A stretch of DNA of 64,000 bases from Granulosicoccus sp947495035 (lineage in GTDB: Bacteria; Pseudomonadota; Gammaproteobacteria; Granulosicoccales; Granulosicoccaceae). The notes below the pieces were generated by a model. It saw only the letters and a list, made by a program, of their open reading frames with translations, was not told the DNA's origin and made no database searches. Made by a program: the position numbers and the translations under genes. Position 1 is the stretch's first letter; every line of letters starts with the position of its first letter. Location: the NCBI RefSeq assembly GCF_050589605.1, contig NZ_JBNGOO010000004.1. One strand, 5' to 3'. Positions 33,788 through 43,176 of this stretch are shown here, one piece after another.

Positions 33788-34070
33788 GAGCTTCCTCCAA
33801 ACGTTGATATTGCCGGTGGGCGCGACATTCACTTCACCAGCAGGTTAAGTATCGTCCACACACAGCTACCTTGTCACGTACTTTCCCAAGCTCGGTCTAC
33901 TGCGCTGTGACGGCTGTCACGCGTCGGTAGAGGAGCGGGAAACACCCCTTCATCACGTGACAACCGTCTGTCAGGAACAAGTAACTACCTACTCATTGAA
34001 ACCTTGACCAGTACCCGGCAAGACAGAAATCTCCCGTTTTCATCCTGCCAGACATGCGGGCAAACTGCCG

Positions 34071-34436
34071 TTAGTCGTCAAACTCCGGCAGAGACTCCAA
34101 CCCTTCCCTGTCCATGCTGGTGACAAGACCTTCTTCACTCACGGTAAGACTTTCCAGCGGTACCACGACATCCTTTTCACCAATGCCCAGAAAGCCGCCG
34201 ATATCCAGTGACGCGGCCATGCTCGTGCCATCCTCCCCTATCAGCACATCGTCGACCTCGCCCACTTTTTCTCCTGTGCTGTCATAGAGATCCATTCCGT
34301 CAAGTTCATCAACCGTCAGATTGAATCCCGGGATCATCATTGCACCGTCTTCAATCTCTATCCAGCGGGTGGCTTGAGCCTGAACCACGCCTGACGCGAC
34401 CAGAAGAGATGCCAATACCAGGTGTCTGTACATCAT
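34071..34436 (-). CDS. Exported PRC-barrel protein
   Basis: The 121-residue product has a signal peptide (MMYRHLVLASLLVASGVVQA) and then a PRC-barrel: LTVDELDGMDLYDSTGEKVG then EVDDVLIGEDGTSMAASLDI, with KDVVVPLESLTV near the end. Such small proteins sit in the periplasm and are often linked to stress or membrane state. GGAG lies 8 nt before the ATG at 34436. The following divergent region contains no gene. Confidence 0.82.
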   Translation of the reverse strand: MMYRHLVLASLLVASGVVQAQATRWIEIEDGAMMIPGFNLTVDELDGMDLYDSTGEKVGEVDDVLIGEDGTSMAASLDIGGFLGIGEKDVVVPLESLTVSEEGLVTSMDREGLESLPEFDD

Positions 34437-34802
34437 GTCCAATACTCCATCATCAAATGAAAGTGACTCACGCCTGTCGCAAGACAATCGTTATTGCGAT
34501 GGTCTGAGAGTGCGCACAGCATGAAGCAATTGGCTATCCGGAAACGGCGAGTGCAAAATTGTCAACCATCCCTCACGGTTGATTCTGCCCGTGCTCGACG
34601 CAGAAGTGGCTCGGTAACTCGGCTGCCATCGGGCCTTTTCGAGCGACGCGTGGCAGATCCTCTGCCAGCGGCGTCCGACGCCCATACGCCAGGCCGGGAG
34701 CCGGCATCTTCCGGTCTGGCGAGTTTGGGGCAAGGAAGTATTTGACCATTACGCTGGTATACGAGAGTCTGTCACCATCCACCGACCGATACACCTTGTG
34801 TG
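34437..34802. other. Intergenic region, no gene seen
   Basis: No convincing frame. A 73-residue minus-strand frame (34573-34794) has no recognisable content. The segment should contain the promoters of the PRC-barrel gene and the DUF1445 gene, which are divergent. Confidence 0.4.
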
Positions 34803-35618
34803 ATGAACTCTGACCTGTATTCCCGATTGCGCCATGCCTCTGTATCCGAGTTGCGCGAAGCCATTCGCCAAGCGGACTATCAGGGCCATACCGCGGGCAT
34901 GGCCTCGGGCTTTCTGCAAGCCAATCTGGTGATTCTGCCCGCCGAGCATGCGCTGGACTTCATGCGCTTCTGCCAACGCAATCCGAAACCCTGCCCTCTG
35001 GTCGGTGTATCGGATACCGGTAATGCCATGATGCACACACTCGGACCGGACATCGACATCCGTACCGATGTTCCCGCCTATTACATCTACCGCCATGGAG
35101 CACTTGCAGAAACGGTCACGGACCTGAACTCGTACTGGCAACCAGACCATGTGGCCTTTGCACTGGGCTGTTCCTTCACTTTCGAGAATGCGCTGATCGA
35201 AGCCGGCATTCCCATCTGGCATATCGAACACAACAAGACCGTTCCCATGTACCGCTCCAGCATCATGACCGAGCCTGCAGGCGTATTCGGGGGCGAGATG
35301 GTGGTTACCATGCGTGCGGTGGAAGCTGACCGGGTCGACGAGGTCATTGAGCTGTGCCGCAGGTTTCCGCTGGCACACGGGGCGCCGGTGCATGTGGGCG
35401 ATGCACGGGACATCGGTATCAGCGACCTGCAGAAGCCGGACTGGGGGGATGCTCCACCCCCACTGGGAAAACAGACCTCGGTGTTCTGGGCCTGCGGCGT
35501 CACCCCTCAGCAGGTTCTGATGCGAGCAGGATTACCGCTGTCGATCACCCACAAGCCCGGACATATGCTGATCACCGATATCGATGATCAGGCAGAGGTG
35601 CCGGTGTATTCAGGGTAG
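34803..35618 (+). CDS. DUF1445 / YcsI-family putative hydro-lyase (D-glutamate cyclase-like)
   Basis: The 271-residue product shows the family's conserved blocks: GMASGFLQANLVILPAEHAL, then FALGCSFTFENALIEAGIPI, then AWACGVTP-like 'FWACGVTPQQVLM' and ITHKPGHMLITDI at the end. A mammalian homologue interconverts D-glutamate and 5-oxo-D-proline, so a lactam or hydrated amino-acid substrate is plausible. It converges on the amidase with a 9-nt overlap of coding ends (35610-35618), and probably belongs with that catabolic set. Confidence 0.82.
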   Translation: MNSDLYSRLRHASVSELREAIRQADYQGHTAGMASGFLQANLVILPAEHALDFMRFCQRNPKPCPLVGVSDTGNAMMHTLGPDIDIRTDVPAYYIYRHGALAETVTDLNSYWQPDHVAFALGCSFTFENALIEAGIPIWHIEHNKTVPMYRSSIMTEPAGVFGGEMVVTMRAVEADRVDEVIELCRRFPLAHGAPVHVGDARDIGISDLQKPDWGDAPPPLGKQTSVFWACGVTPQQVLMRAGLPLSITHKPGHMLITDIDDQAEVPVYSG

Positions 35619-36893
35619 GAACAGCGCTTCACAGCGAACAGCCAGATCCAGCAGTGCCTGATCGGACAAGGCACCCGCCGTAAGCATGACGCCAATGGTG
35701 TCCTTGCCGTGTGTCAGGGGGAGCGAGATGCTGCAGCCATCCATGACATTGGCAATACTGGGGTTTCGCAAGGCCTGCAGATTGACGCGGTTGTAGGTCT
35801 CATCATCCGCCAGTGCTGACACGCGCGGCGGCAGCATGGGTACCGTTGGCATCAGCAGCACTCGGCCCTGCATCTCCTGCTGATGATCGCGTATCAACTG
35901 CTGACGCAGATTCAGGGTATGGCGATATTCAATGGCCGAGAGACCATCAGCTCGTGCCATGCGGCTGGAAACGCGCGGATCGATGGCAGCGTGACTGTTT
36001 TCGTAGGCCGATGCATGGTTGGCACGCGATTCGACCGCTGAAAAATGCCAGACAGGGAGCGTTTTCAGTGCTTCAAGGCTTTGCAGATGACGCTTCTCGA
36101 CGCTGTAGCCTGCTTCCGTCAACAGGGCAATGGCGTGTTCGAATGCGGCTGCCACTTCGGGTTCCAAATCGTCCATGCCATAGTTGTCCGGCACAATGAA
36201 ACGCGGTTCGAGGTGATGCTCGATGGTTTCCGGGTGATCGCGCATGGTCTGAAAGGCCAGTCTGCAGGCTTCAACCGACGCAGCCATGGGACCAATACTG
36301 TCCAGACTCTGCGACAGTGGCTTGCAACCTTGTCGCGGTATGGCGGACTGGCTCGGCTTGAACCCGACGATGCCATTGAACGCGGCCGGTATGCGCAAGG
36401 ACCCTCCGGTATCCGTGCCGATGGCAATATCGGCGACACCTGCAGCTACCGACACCGCCCCACCGGCCGTTGATCCTCCAGCAATGCAACCCGGGTACAG
36501 AACACTTTCGGGCGTGCCGTAGTGAGCATTCATGCCCAACCCCGAATAGGCCAGCTCGGTCATGTTGGTGTGACCGATCGGCACAGCGCCCGCTTCGACC
36601 ATTCGACGAATGGCTGATGCATCCTGTTCGGCAGGCGCATCGTCTTCCATGAAACGGGTACCGGCTCTCGTCACGAAGCCTGCGACATCAAACAAGTCCT
36701 TCACGGAGACCAGCGCGCCGCTGATGGGGTGGCTGCCAGGTACCACCAGACTTCGTGAACGTTCCGTAGCCCGCTTCTCGAACATCTGCGTGAATACATG
36801 ACGCAGCACTGGCTCATCGGACCGGACTCGAGACAGGGCTCTGTCTACTCGCTCCTGCGGGCTCGCAGACGTCCAGGGGAAGGTGACTTTCAT
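35610..36893 (-). CDS. Amidase-signature family hydrolase
   Basis: A 427-residue amidase. All three catalytic residues are visible: Lys in GALVSVKDLFDVAG, the bridging Ser in GGSTAGGAVSVAAG and the nucleophilic Ser in IGTDTGGSLRIPAAFNG. It cleaves a carboxamide or related bond. The start at 36893 (MKVTFPWTSA) fits; 36908 adds five residues. It follows a LysR gene by about 15 nt in a run that begins with a TRAP transporter, so its substrate probably comes through that transporter. Confidence 0.88.
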   Translation of the reverse strand: MKVTFPWTSASPQERVDRALSRVRSDEPVLRHVFTQMFEKRATERSRSLVVPGSHPISGALVSVKDLFDVAGFVTRAGTRFMEDDAPAEQDASAIRRMVEAGAVPIGHTNMTELAYSGLGMNAHYGTPESVLYPGCIAGGSTAGGAVSVAAGVADIAIGTDTGGSLRIPAAFNGIVGFKPSQSAIPRQGCKPLSQSLDSIGPMAASVEACRLAFQTMRDHPETIEHHLEPRFIVPDNYGMDDLEPEVAAAFEHAIALLTEAGYSVEKRHLQSLEALKTLPVWHFSAVESRANHASAYENSHAAIDPRVSSRMARADGLSAIEYRHTLNLRQQLIRDHQQEMQGRVLLMPTVPMLPPRVSALADDETYNRVNLQALRNPSIANVMDGCSISLPLTHGKDTIGVMLTAGALSDQALLDLAVRCEALFLP

Positions 36894-36908
36894 GTCTGTT
36901 TCTCTCAC

Positions 36909-37778
36909 TCAGCTATTGAGATAATCCTGCGCAACTCTCTGAGCCTGTTCAGCGGCCTGTTTGCACAGTTCGTTCACTGGATCACCGACAAAGGATGCGG
37001 TGAATCTCAGCGGTTGCAGTTTCCACCCCGGATCGAATTCGCGAATGCGCTGCTGTCGAATCAAGGCATCACCGAGCCTGCGCGGAAACAGACCCACACC
37101 GATGCCCGATGCCACCATTTCCAGCGCGGCATAGATCGAGCTGGACGGAAAGATCTTGATGTCATCACCATAGCGTGTGGTCAGTTGACGCTTCAGTTCC
37201 CGGTAGGGTCGTGAGTGTCGATTGTACGATACGATCGGTGTCAAACGAAGGTCGGGCGTTGGTTTGTCGCAGGCGGTGAACCAGGCCAGTTCCACGGCCG
37301 GTAGTTCGATATTGTCAACCGAGAACTCGGAGACAGGCCCCATCAGGAAGGCCAGATCAAGCGATCGCTCCATCAGCTGCTGTCGCAGGTTGACAGTCAG
37401 GTCGACCGTGATCTCGACATTCAGGTTGGGGTAGCGTTCATACAACGATGACAGGAAGGCCGGCAGCCAGGACTGAACGATTGTTTCCGCCACGCCGATG
37501 CGTAACAGACTGTTGACGCTGTCGGCAGGAACCACATTGGATTTGATGCGTTCAACCAGGTCAGCGATCTTTTCAGCATAGTCTCGAAGCAGAACCCCCT
37601 GCTTGGTCAGCGATACACCGCGCGGAGTACGTTCGAACAGAGTCGTACCCAATGACTCTTCCAGCGCAGCGATGCGTCCCGAGACAGCCGGTTGGGTGAT
37701 GTTCATCTCCTGGGCTGCCTTGCGAACGCCGCCCAGACGAGACACCCAGAGAAAGGTCCTGAGCTGCTCGAGTGTCAT
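36909..37778 (-). CDS. LysR-family regulator of the TRAP/amidase island
   Basis: This 289-residue LysR protein has the N-terminal winged helix LEQLRTFLWVSRLGGVRKAA then QEMNITQPAVSGRIAALEES and a C-terminal periplasmic-binding-like inducer domain. It lies inside the operon-like run between the DUF2848 gene and the amidase, so it probably controls the whole set. A dyad that fits a LysR box lies upstream of the TRAP SBP gene at 41480. Confidence 0.88.
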   Translation of the reverse strand: MTLEQLRTFLWVSRLGGVRKAAQEMNITQPAVSGRIAALEESLGTTLFERTPRGVSLTKQGVLLRDYAEKIADLVERIKSNVVPADSVNSLLRIGVAETIVQSWLPAFLSSLYERYPNLNVEITVDLTVNLRQQLMERSLDLAFLMGPVSEFSVDNIELPAVELAWFTACDKPTPDLRLTPIVSYNRHSRPYRELKRQLTTRYGDDIKIFPSSSIYAALEMVASGIGVGLFPRRLGDALIRQQRIREFDPGWKLQPLRFTASFVGDPVNELCKQAAEQAQRVAQDYLNS

Positions 37779-37809
37779 GTCAGAATCTCCCCCGGGGTGC
37801 GGTGTATCG

Positions 37810-38463
37810 TCAGTTGATGATGGGCAATGTGGATACGTTATAGCTCATGTCGATGCGACGATTGCGCACGGGATCCTCAATGCTCATGCGGTACTCCCGG
37901 GCAGGACGTACACCACCGATGGCGCCAAGAGTGCCGCACAACATGGCAGCACCCGCAGCAAGCGCATGACCCGCCAGCAGCTCATCCAGCGGCCGGATGC
38001 TGTCCAGCTTTCCCTGCTGGTAATTGACCCATTCACCCTCTTCCCGGATATCGCAAGACAATACCAGCTCGTCGAGGTGATCCCGGACATCGGCGTAACG
38101 CCACACGTCACGGGCACAGGGCTTGGCACAGGCCTGCTTGGATGCGGCCACCGAATGCGCTTCCAGTTCGCGGTCGGTATGATCCGATGCCAGACCCAGC
38201 CAGAGCTCGCCCTCTGCATGAATCAGCAAGGGCTCCACTTCACCGGAGCTTCCCGAGCCGAGTACCGTGATGTGTTCGTCCTGCGTCAGCAAGGCCTGCG
38301 AGACTCGGTAGTAGAGAGGCACTTGTGAGGGAGGCGCGATGCCCAGCGCCTTGAGCTCATCGATATGATGCTGCACGGCATCCGGGTTTCTACCGGTCCA
38401 GCCGGCAATTGTCAGTGCCTGCGGTTGCAGTGTGATCGATTGCTTGTCACATGTAAAAATCAC
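37810..38463 (-). CDS. DUF2848-family protein
   Basis: From GTG at 38463 (VIFTCDKQSITLQPQALTIA, GAGGA before it) the product has 217 residues. Characteristic blocks are IAPPSQVPLYYRVSQALLTQ, VEPLLIHAEGELWLGLASDH and EYRMSIEDPVRNRRIDMSY. The family resembles fumarylacetoacetate hydrolase-type proteins and is often found with amidases and TRAP transporters. Its chemistry is not established. It starts 12 nt after the DctM-like stop. Confidence 0.78.
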   Translation of the reverse strand: MIFTCDKQSITLQPQALTIAGWTGRNPDAVQHHIDELKALGIAPPSQVPLYYRVSQALLTQDEHITVLGSGSSGEVEPLLIHAEGELWLGLASDHTDRELEAHSVAASKQACAKPCARDVWRYADVRDHLDELVLSCDIREEGEWVNYQQGKLDSIRPLDELLAGHALAAGAAMLCGTLGAIGGVRPAREYRMSIEDPVRNRRIDMSYNVSTLPIIN

Positions 38464-38474
38464 GGTTAGTGTCC

Positions 38475-39755
38475 TCAAAGATGCGTCGGTAGATAGAGTG
38501 CGATGGCCGGGAACATGACAAGCAGTGCCGCCATGAGCAGCATGGCTATGGCATAAGGAATGACGCCGATCATCACATCGCTGAAGCTGCCGGATTTTCT
38601 GGCCGCTTGCACCACGTACAGGTTCAGGCCGACAGGTGGTGTGATCAGGGCCATCTCGACCAGCATGATCATCAGAATGCCGAACCACAGGGGGTCATAA
38701 CCCAGCTGCACGACAATCGGTACCACGATGGGAATGGTGGCCACCATCAGTGACAGTGTCTCGATGAAGAAACCCAGCACGATGTACATGAGGATGATCA
38801 CCAGCAGGGTTTCCAGTGGCCCCAGTCCGAGACCTTGCAGAAACCCTTGCAGGGCACTACTGATACCAGCGGCCGTGAGTACGAAGTTGAGTACATAGGC
38901 GCCGATGACCACCAGCATGATCATGGCAGTGGTGCGAACCGTGCCCTTGAGACTTTCAAGGATCATGCGAACCGACAGAGCCTTTTGCAGCATGGCGATG
39001 GCAAAGGCCATGGCAACGCCAACGGCTGCCGCTTCGGTAGGAGTCGCCCAGCCGGCATAGATGGAGCCGACAATGGCGCCGAACAGCCCCAGCAGGGGTA
39101 TCAGATCCTTCAGACCCGACAAGCGACGTGACCAGTCTGCATGGATGCCCGGGCCGCCGAGAGAAGGTCGGACACTGCACAGCAAGGCGGTGACTGCCAT
39201 GAACAGCAAGGCGAGCAGCAAACCCGGAATCAAGCCGGCCAGAAACAACTTGGGTATCGAGGTTTCTGTCAGGAATCCGTAGACGATCAGATTGATCGAG
39301 GGCGGAATCATGATACCCAGTGTGCCACCGGCAGCGATGGCCCCCGAGAACAGTCTCGGGTCATACCCCAGCCGGTCGGCCTGCGGCATGGCGACGGAAG
39401 CAACGGTGGCGGCCGTGGCAACCGAGGAACCGGACGTGGCCGAAAACAGAGTTGCAGTGGCAATATTGGCGTGTATCAATCCGCCCGGCATCCAGGATAC
39501 CCAGGCATCCAGGGCAGCGTAGGTGCGCTTGGCAATCCCGCTTCTGACCAGTATTTCTCCGAGCAACACGAAAAACGGGATGGCAATGAGCGTGGCGCTG
39601 TTGGAAGATGACCAGACCACCTGGCCCAAGCCTCGCATCAGAGGGAATGGACTGAACAGTGTATCGATGCCGAATGCCAGCAGGAACAGTACGATACCGA
39701 CGGGTATGGACAGGGCCAGCAGAACCAGCAGTCCGGTAGAGGTGAACAGAATCAT
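38475..39755 (-). CDS. dctM: TRAP transporter large permease (DctM)
   Basis: A 426-residue, roughly 12-helix membrane protein of the DctM type, with the typical opening MILFTSTGLLVLLALSIPVG and internal VATAATVASVAMPQADRLGY, IAAGGTLGIMIPPSINLIVY and LITPPVGLNLYVVQ. It uses the sodium gradient to import the ligand captured by the SBP. It overlaps the DctQ gene by 4 nt. Confidence 0.92.
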   Translation of the reverse strand: MILFTSTGLLVLLALSIPVGIVLFLLAFGIDTLFSPFPLMRGLGQVVWSSSNSATLIAIPFFVLLGEILVRSGIAKRTYAALDAWVSWMPGGLIHANIATATLFSATSGSSVATAATVASVAMPQADRLGYDPRLFSGAIAAGGTLGIMIPPSINLIVYGFLTETSIPKLFLAGLIPGLLLALLFMAVTALLCSVRPSLGGPGIHADWSRRLSGLKDLIPLLGLFGAIVGSIYAGWATPTEAAAVGVAMAFAIAMLQKALSVRMILESLKGTVRTTAMIMLVVIGAYVLNFVLTAAGISSALQGFLQGLGLGPLETLLVIILMYIVLGFFIETLSLMVATIPIVVPIVVQLGYDPLWFGILMIMLVEMALITPPVGLNLYVVQAARKSGSFSDVMIGVIPYAIAMLLMAALLVMFPAIALYLPTHL

Positions 39756-40285
39756 GGTTCGTCTCGCAGTCCGGCGATCTCATTGATGTCGTCGAACTGC
39801 CCTCGCAAGATCAGCGTCACGACACAGAGACTGATGAACAGCGCAGAGACTGCGAACCAGACCCAACCCGCCATCCACAGGGATTGCGGAATCCACAAGG
39901 GTGTCTCCAGAGTGGTATTGGCCGTGGAATTGTTCTGTATCGATTTTGACAATACAGGCCAGACCCGGTAGGCAATGATCACTGCCGTACCGGTCAGAGA
40001 GAGGATGGCGATCAGATCGAACATGGCCCGCCCCAGGGACTGGCAACGGCTGCGCAGCAGGTCGATACGCACATGTGCCAGATGCGTCAATGCATAGCAC
40101 ATGCCCCAACTGGTGGAGATGGCCATGGCATAACCGGAAAGCTCATCCGTGCCTCCCAGCGACAGGGCAAAGTGTCGAGCGAACACATCGTAGACGGTGA
40201 CCAGAACGCTGCACAGCAGCAGCGCTCCTGCGGCCACCGCCACGCCCTCATTGATGCGTTGCAGCGTTGCGAGTGCCTTGAACAT
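39752..40285 (-). CDS. dctQ: TRAP transporter small permease (DctQ)
   Basis: This 177-residue protein has four membrane helices, with the DctQ-like VTVYDVFARHFALSLGGTDE then LSGYAMAISTSWGMCYALTH and LAHVRIDLLRSR. It pairs with DctM (next gene) in the inner membrane and is 15 nt downstream of the SBP gene. Confidence 0.9.
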   Translation of the reverse strand: MFKALATLQRINEGVAVAAGALLLCSVLVTVYDVFARHFALSLGGTDELSGYAMAISTSWGMCYALTHLAHVRIDLLRSRCQSLGRAMFDLIAILSLTGTAVIIAYRVWPVLSKSIQNNSTANTTLETPLWIPQSLWMAGWVWFAVSALFISLCVVTLILRGQFDDINEIAGLRDEP

Positions 40286-40300
40286 GTCAACGATGACCGA

Positions 40301-41338
40301 TCAGGGCTGGTCGATCGTGATGCCGACTACCTTGCCGACGCTGTCATTCCAGCGCTGCGCCCAGTCTCCGCCGGCTCGTTCGGCCCAGTCCGGCAATACC
40401 GTCGACACCAGGGCATCACTGGCCGTCTGCATATCCGCTTCACTGGCCTCAACCAGAATCATGCCGCGCTTGTCCCCGGGGCAGTCGCCTTCACCGCCTG
40501 TCAGACAGGCAATATCGGTGCTCAATGCCGATTGAGCCGATGCCCAGGCCGGGGCTTCCAGTTCAGCGGCAACCTGGTCCGCTATCAATGTCTGTTCCTC
40601 CGGGCTCAGTGAATTCCACTTGTCCAGGTTCATCGCCGTGACCACCGGATCCCAACCTCCCAGAGGGATGGGCAGCAGATGAGTGGAGACTTCCCACCAA
40701 CCGGCACTGTAGCCGGATCCGGCACCCGTGACGGCACAGTCCACCACACCACGCTGCAGGGCGCCAGGAACTTCGCCAAAACCGACGTTGACGGCTTCTG
40801 CGCCGAGAGCCTCGAGCAGCTTGCCGGTCATGCGACCTGATGCCCGGATTTTCTTGCCCTTCAGGTCAGCCAGATTGGCGATCTCGGCATTGCAGAACAC
40901 GACTTGCGGTGGATAGGGTGCAATACCAAGCACCTTGGCATTGAAGACATCCTTGTAGATATCATCCACCATGGGCCTGGCAGCTTCCACCATGGCCTTG
41001 GCCGCATCGGCATCGTTGGCAATCAGTGGTACATCCAGCCCTTCCAGCGCAGGAGAATCCGACACCGCGTAGTCAGCCACGGTCATGCCGACATCGAACA
41101 CCCCCGTGCCCAGCATGCGATAGACATCACTGCCCTGAATGCCCATCTGGTCATGGGTGGTCAGATTGGCCGTGATCGTGCCGTCGCTGGCGGCAGGCAG
41201 GGTGTCGTTCCAGAATGGCGCTTCGTATTGCTTGTGCAGCGGCAGCCCGGACCAACTGCCAACAACCGACAGCTCCTGATCTGCAACAACGGTGCTGCTG
41301 AGAAAGGCAGAAACGATGATTACAAGTTGTCTCTTCAT
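40301..41338 (-). CDS. dctP: TRAP transporter substrate-binding protein (DctP)
   Basis: The 345-residue protein has a signal peptide (MKRQLVIIVSAFLSSTVVA) and the DctP core with LADLKGKKIRASGRMTGKLL, which includes the Arg that binds the ligand's carboxylate, then FGEVPGALQRGVVDCAVTG. It captures an acidic ligand in the periplasm. Two Cys (FCN and VDCAV) and a C-terminal CLTGGEGDCPGDK loop suggest disulfides. The companion enzymes point to a carboxamide or lactam acid. Confidence 0.9.
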   Translation of the reverse strand: MKRQLVIIVSAFLSSTVVADQELSVVGSWSGLPLHKQYEAPFWNDTLPAASDGTITANLTTHDQMGIQGSDVYRMLGTGVFDVGMTVADYAVSDSPALEGLDVPLIANDADAAKAMVEAARPMVDDIYKDVFNAKVLGIAPYPPQVVFCNAEIANLADLKGKKIRASGRMTGKLLEALGAEAVNVGFGEVPGALQRGVVDCAVTGAGSGYSAGWWEVSTHLLPIPLGGWDPVVTAMNLDKWNSLSPEEQTLIADQVAAELEAPAWASAQSALSTDIACLTGGEGDCPGDKRGMILVEASEADMQTASDALVSTVLPDWAERAGGDWAQRWNDSVGKVVGITIDQP

Positions 41339-41479
41339 GATTCATTCTCCGTTCGCGAGTGTGGGACTGACATGTCGGTCCATGCCCGAACCGGCCGTCA
41401 GCCGGTGTGGTGCAATCGACGAAGCCCTAGCATGCTGCGAGCCGGGTATAAAATCAAATCGTAATTATTTCTACCAAGC

Positions 41480-41496
41480 GATAAGCAATACTTATC
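41480..41496. promoter_or_regulatory. LysR-type operator candidate upstream of the TRAP operon
   Basis: GATAAG-CAATA-CTTATC is a perfect dyad of 6-bp arms around 5 bp (ATAAG...CTTAT, fitting T-N11-A). It lies about 140 bp upstream of the dctP start. The LysR protein encoded in the same run is the obvious ligand. No experimental support. Confidence 0.55.
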
Positions 41497-41618
41497 ACTC
41501 AGGTTCGAGCAACCGGCGGCCACGTGGACAACAGGACCCTCCACGACCGTCGACCGGTGACCCGCGACTGACAACTCACATTGGTCACACCTGGCTGGCT
41601 CGCATCAACAGTGAATTC

Positions 41619-41945
41619 ATGGCCGCGCTGCGCGGCAACTTCACCCTGACCTCCGCATTGACGGATCATCAGGAACTGGAGGTAACAACCAGCGAACCCA
41701 TGACTGCCCATACCACCGGAGATTTCCTCACCGCCTATCCTGAGGCGTGGAGTTTCAGCAGCGGAACCCTCGAGATGACGGCAGAAGATGGTAGCGCCCT
41801 GCAATTGAAGGCTGACAGCGGTAACGTGGATACGGCCGAGATATCGCTGATGCAGGACGACGTGGTATTGGAAACCTTCCAGCAACCCTGGTCACTCTGG
41901 CACGATACGCTGACACGGGTGCAGGCAGACCCACGCGGTCGCTAG
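41619..41945 (+). CDS. Hypothetical protein, possibly partial
   Basis: The frame is open well upstream of 41619 and ends at 41943-41945. The part with protein-like composition is MAALRGNFTLTSALTDHQEL then AYPEAWSFSSGTLEMTAEDG and ETFQQPWSLWHDTL. I recognise no family. There is no good ribosome binding site for the ATG at 41619, so this may be the 3' end of a damaged gene. Confidence 0.4.
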   Translation: MAALRGNFTLTSALTDHQELEVTTSEPMTAHTTGDFLTAYPEAWSFSSGTLEMTAEDGSALQLKADSGNVDTAEISLMQDDVVLETFQQPWSLWHDTLTRVQADPRGR

Positions 41946-42054
41946 CATTGCTCGCCAGCGGATGCGCGTAATCTTCCAGTCGGTGTCGAACCCACGTATT
42001 ACGGATATCATTGAATGAGCGAACTGAAGCCGCCGTGGCTACCTGCGTATCAAC

Positions 42055-43107
42055 ATGAACAGACGAACCCTGCTGAAGAGCGTCGCCACAGGTCTGGCTG
42101 CAACGGCTCTACCAGCGATGGCCTTGAACGACAAGCCACCGTTGCCCACTGGCTCGGCGGCTGATGTCTCGGCAGGCATCAACGCCCTCGCTGATGCCGC
42201 GAGACGCATTGATCGACTGCACTCACTGGTGGTCATGCGACAAGGGGAAATCGTGCTCGCAGAAGCCTTCAATGGCCCGCCGCCGGAGCAGGCAGTCAAC
42301 ATCAAATCCGTATCGAAGTCGGTGGTGGCAGCATTGGTCGGCTGTGCGCTCGAGAACGGCAGCCTGGCGGGCATCGACGCCACACTGGACGAGGTTGCCG
42401 CCAACCTGATACCCACAGGCGCAGACCCTCGTGTCGCCGCATTGCGCGTGCAGGATTTTCTGACCATGCGTATCGGCCTCGAGCGCCAGTCCGGCCGCAA
42501 CTATGGCCGCTGGGCCGCGAGCGACGACTGGGTTCGCCATGCCCTGACAAGGCCCTTCACGGCAGCGCCCGGCGGCAGAATGCTGTATTCGACGGCAGGC
42601 TGGCATGTCCTTGGCGCGATGCTCTCGACCATGACTGGCAAGAGTCTGCTGACGCTGTCTCGTGAATGGCTGGGCAAACCACTGGACATCGAGTTTGCGC
42701 CGTGGACACGTGACCCTCAGGGACGCTACCTCGGTGGTAACGAAATGTCGATGTCACCACTGGAGATGGTGCGCTTTGGTGAACTGTACCGCCTCGGTGG
42801 TCGCTGGCAAGGCGAGACAGTGATGGCCGCCGACTGGGCCACGCAGAGTTTCGAACCGCGTACCGTATCGCCCTGGTCCAATGATTCCTACGGCTATGGC
42901 TGGTTTCTGCGCACGCTGGACACTCATGCCGTTGCCTATGCACGCGGGTATGGTGGCCAGGTCATTCACGTGGCACCGCAGGCAGGTGTTGTGGTGGCCA
43001 TCACCTCGGATACCTCGCGCCCGGCAAGAAGCCATGGCTACATGACGACACTGCACTCGCTGGTAGGAAACTATCTGTCAGCACTACAAGCCAAGGACAA
43101 AGGGTAG
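42055..43107 (+). CDS. Exported serine hydrolase of the beta-lactamase/esterase (class C-like) family
   Basis: The 350-residue protein begins MNRRTLLKSVATGLAATALP, a likely twin-arginine signal. The catalytic SxxK motif is in NIKSVSKSVVAALVG, followed by a Tyr-containing GGRMLYSTAGWHVLG in place of YxN and GYGGQVIHVAP near the end for the KTG/HxG loop. Members include esterases, D-aminopeptidases and 6-aminohexanoate-dimer hydrolases. It should work in the periplasm. Substrate unknown. Confidence 0.82.
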   Translation: MNRRTLLKSVATGLAATALPAMALNDKPPLPTGSAADVSAGINALADAARRIDRLHSLVVMRQGEIVLAEAFNGPPPEQAVNIKSVSKSVVAALVGCALENGSLAGIDATLDEVAANLIPTGADPRVAALRVQDFLTMRIGLERQSGRNYGRWAASDDWVRHALTRPFTAAPGGRMLYSTAGWHVLGAMLSTMTGKSLLTLSREWLGKPLDIEFAPWTRDPQGRYLGGNEMSMSPLEMVRFGELYRLGGRWQGETVMAADWATQSFEPRTVSPWSNDSYGYGWFLRTLDTHAVAYARGYGGQVIHVAPQAGVVVAITSDTSRPARSHGYMTTLHSLVGNYLSALQAKDKG

Positions 43108-43176
43108 ACGCATGCCGATGCACCGCGTCGAGATACGATCACGGGGTGGGGTGGAGGCAGACAGTGAGTAGGTCGA

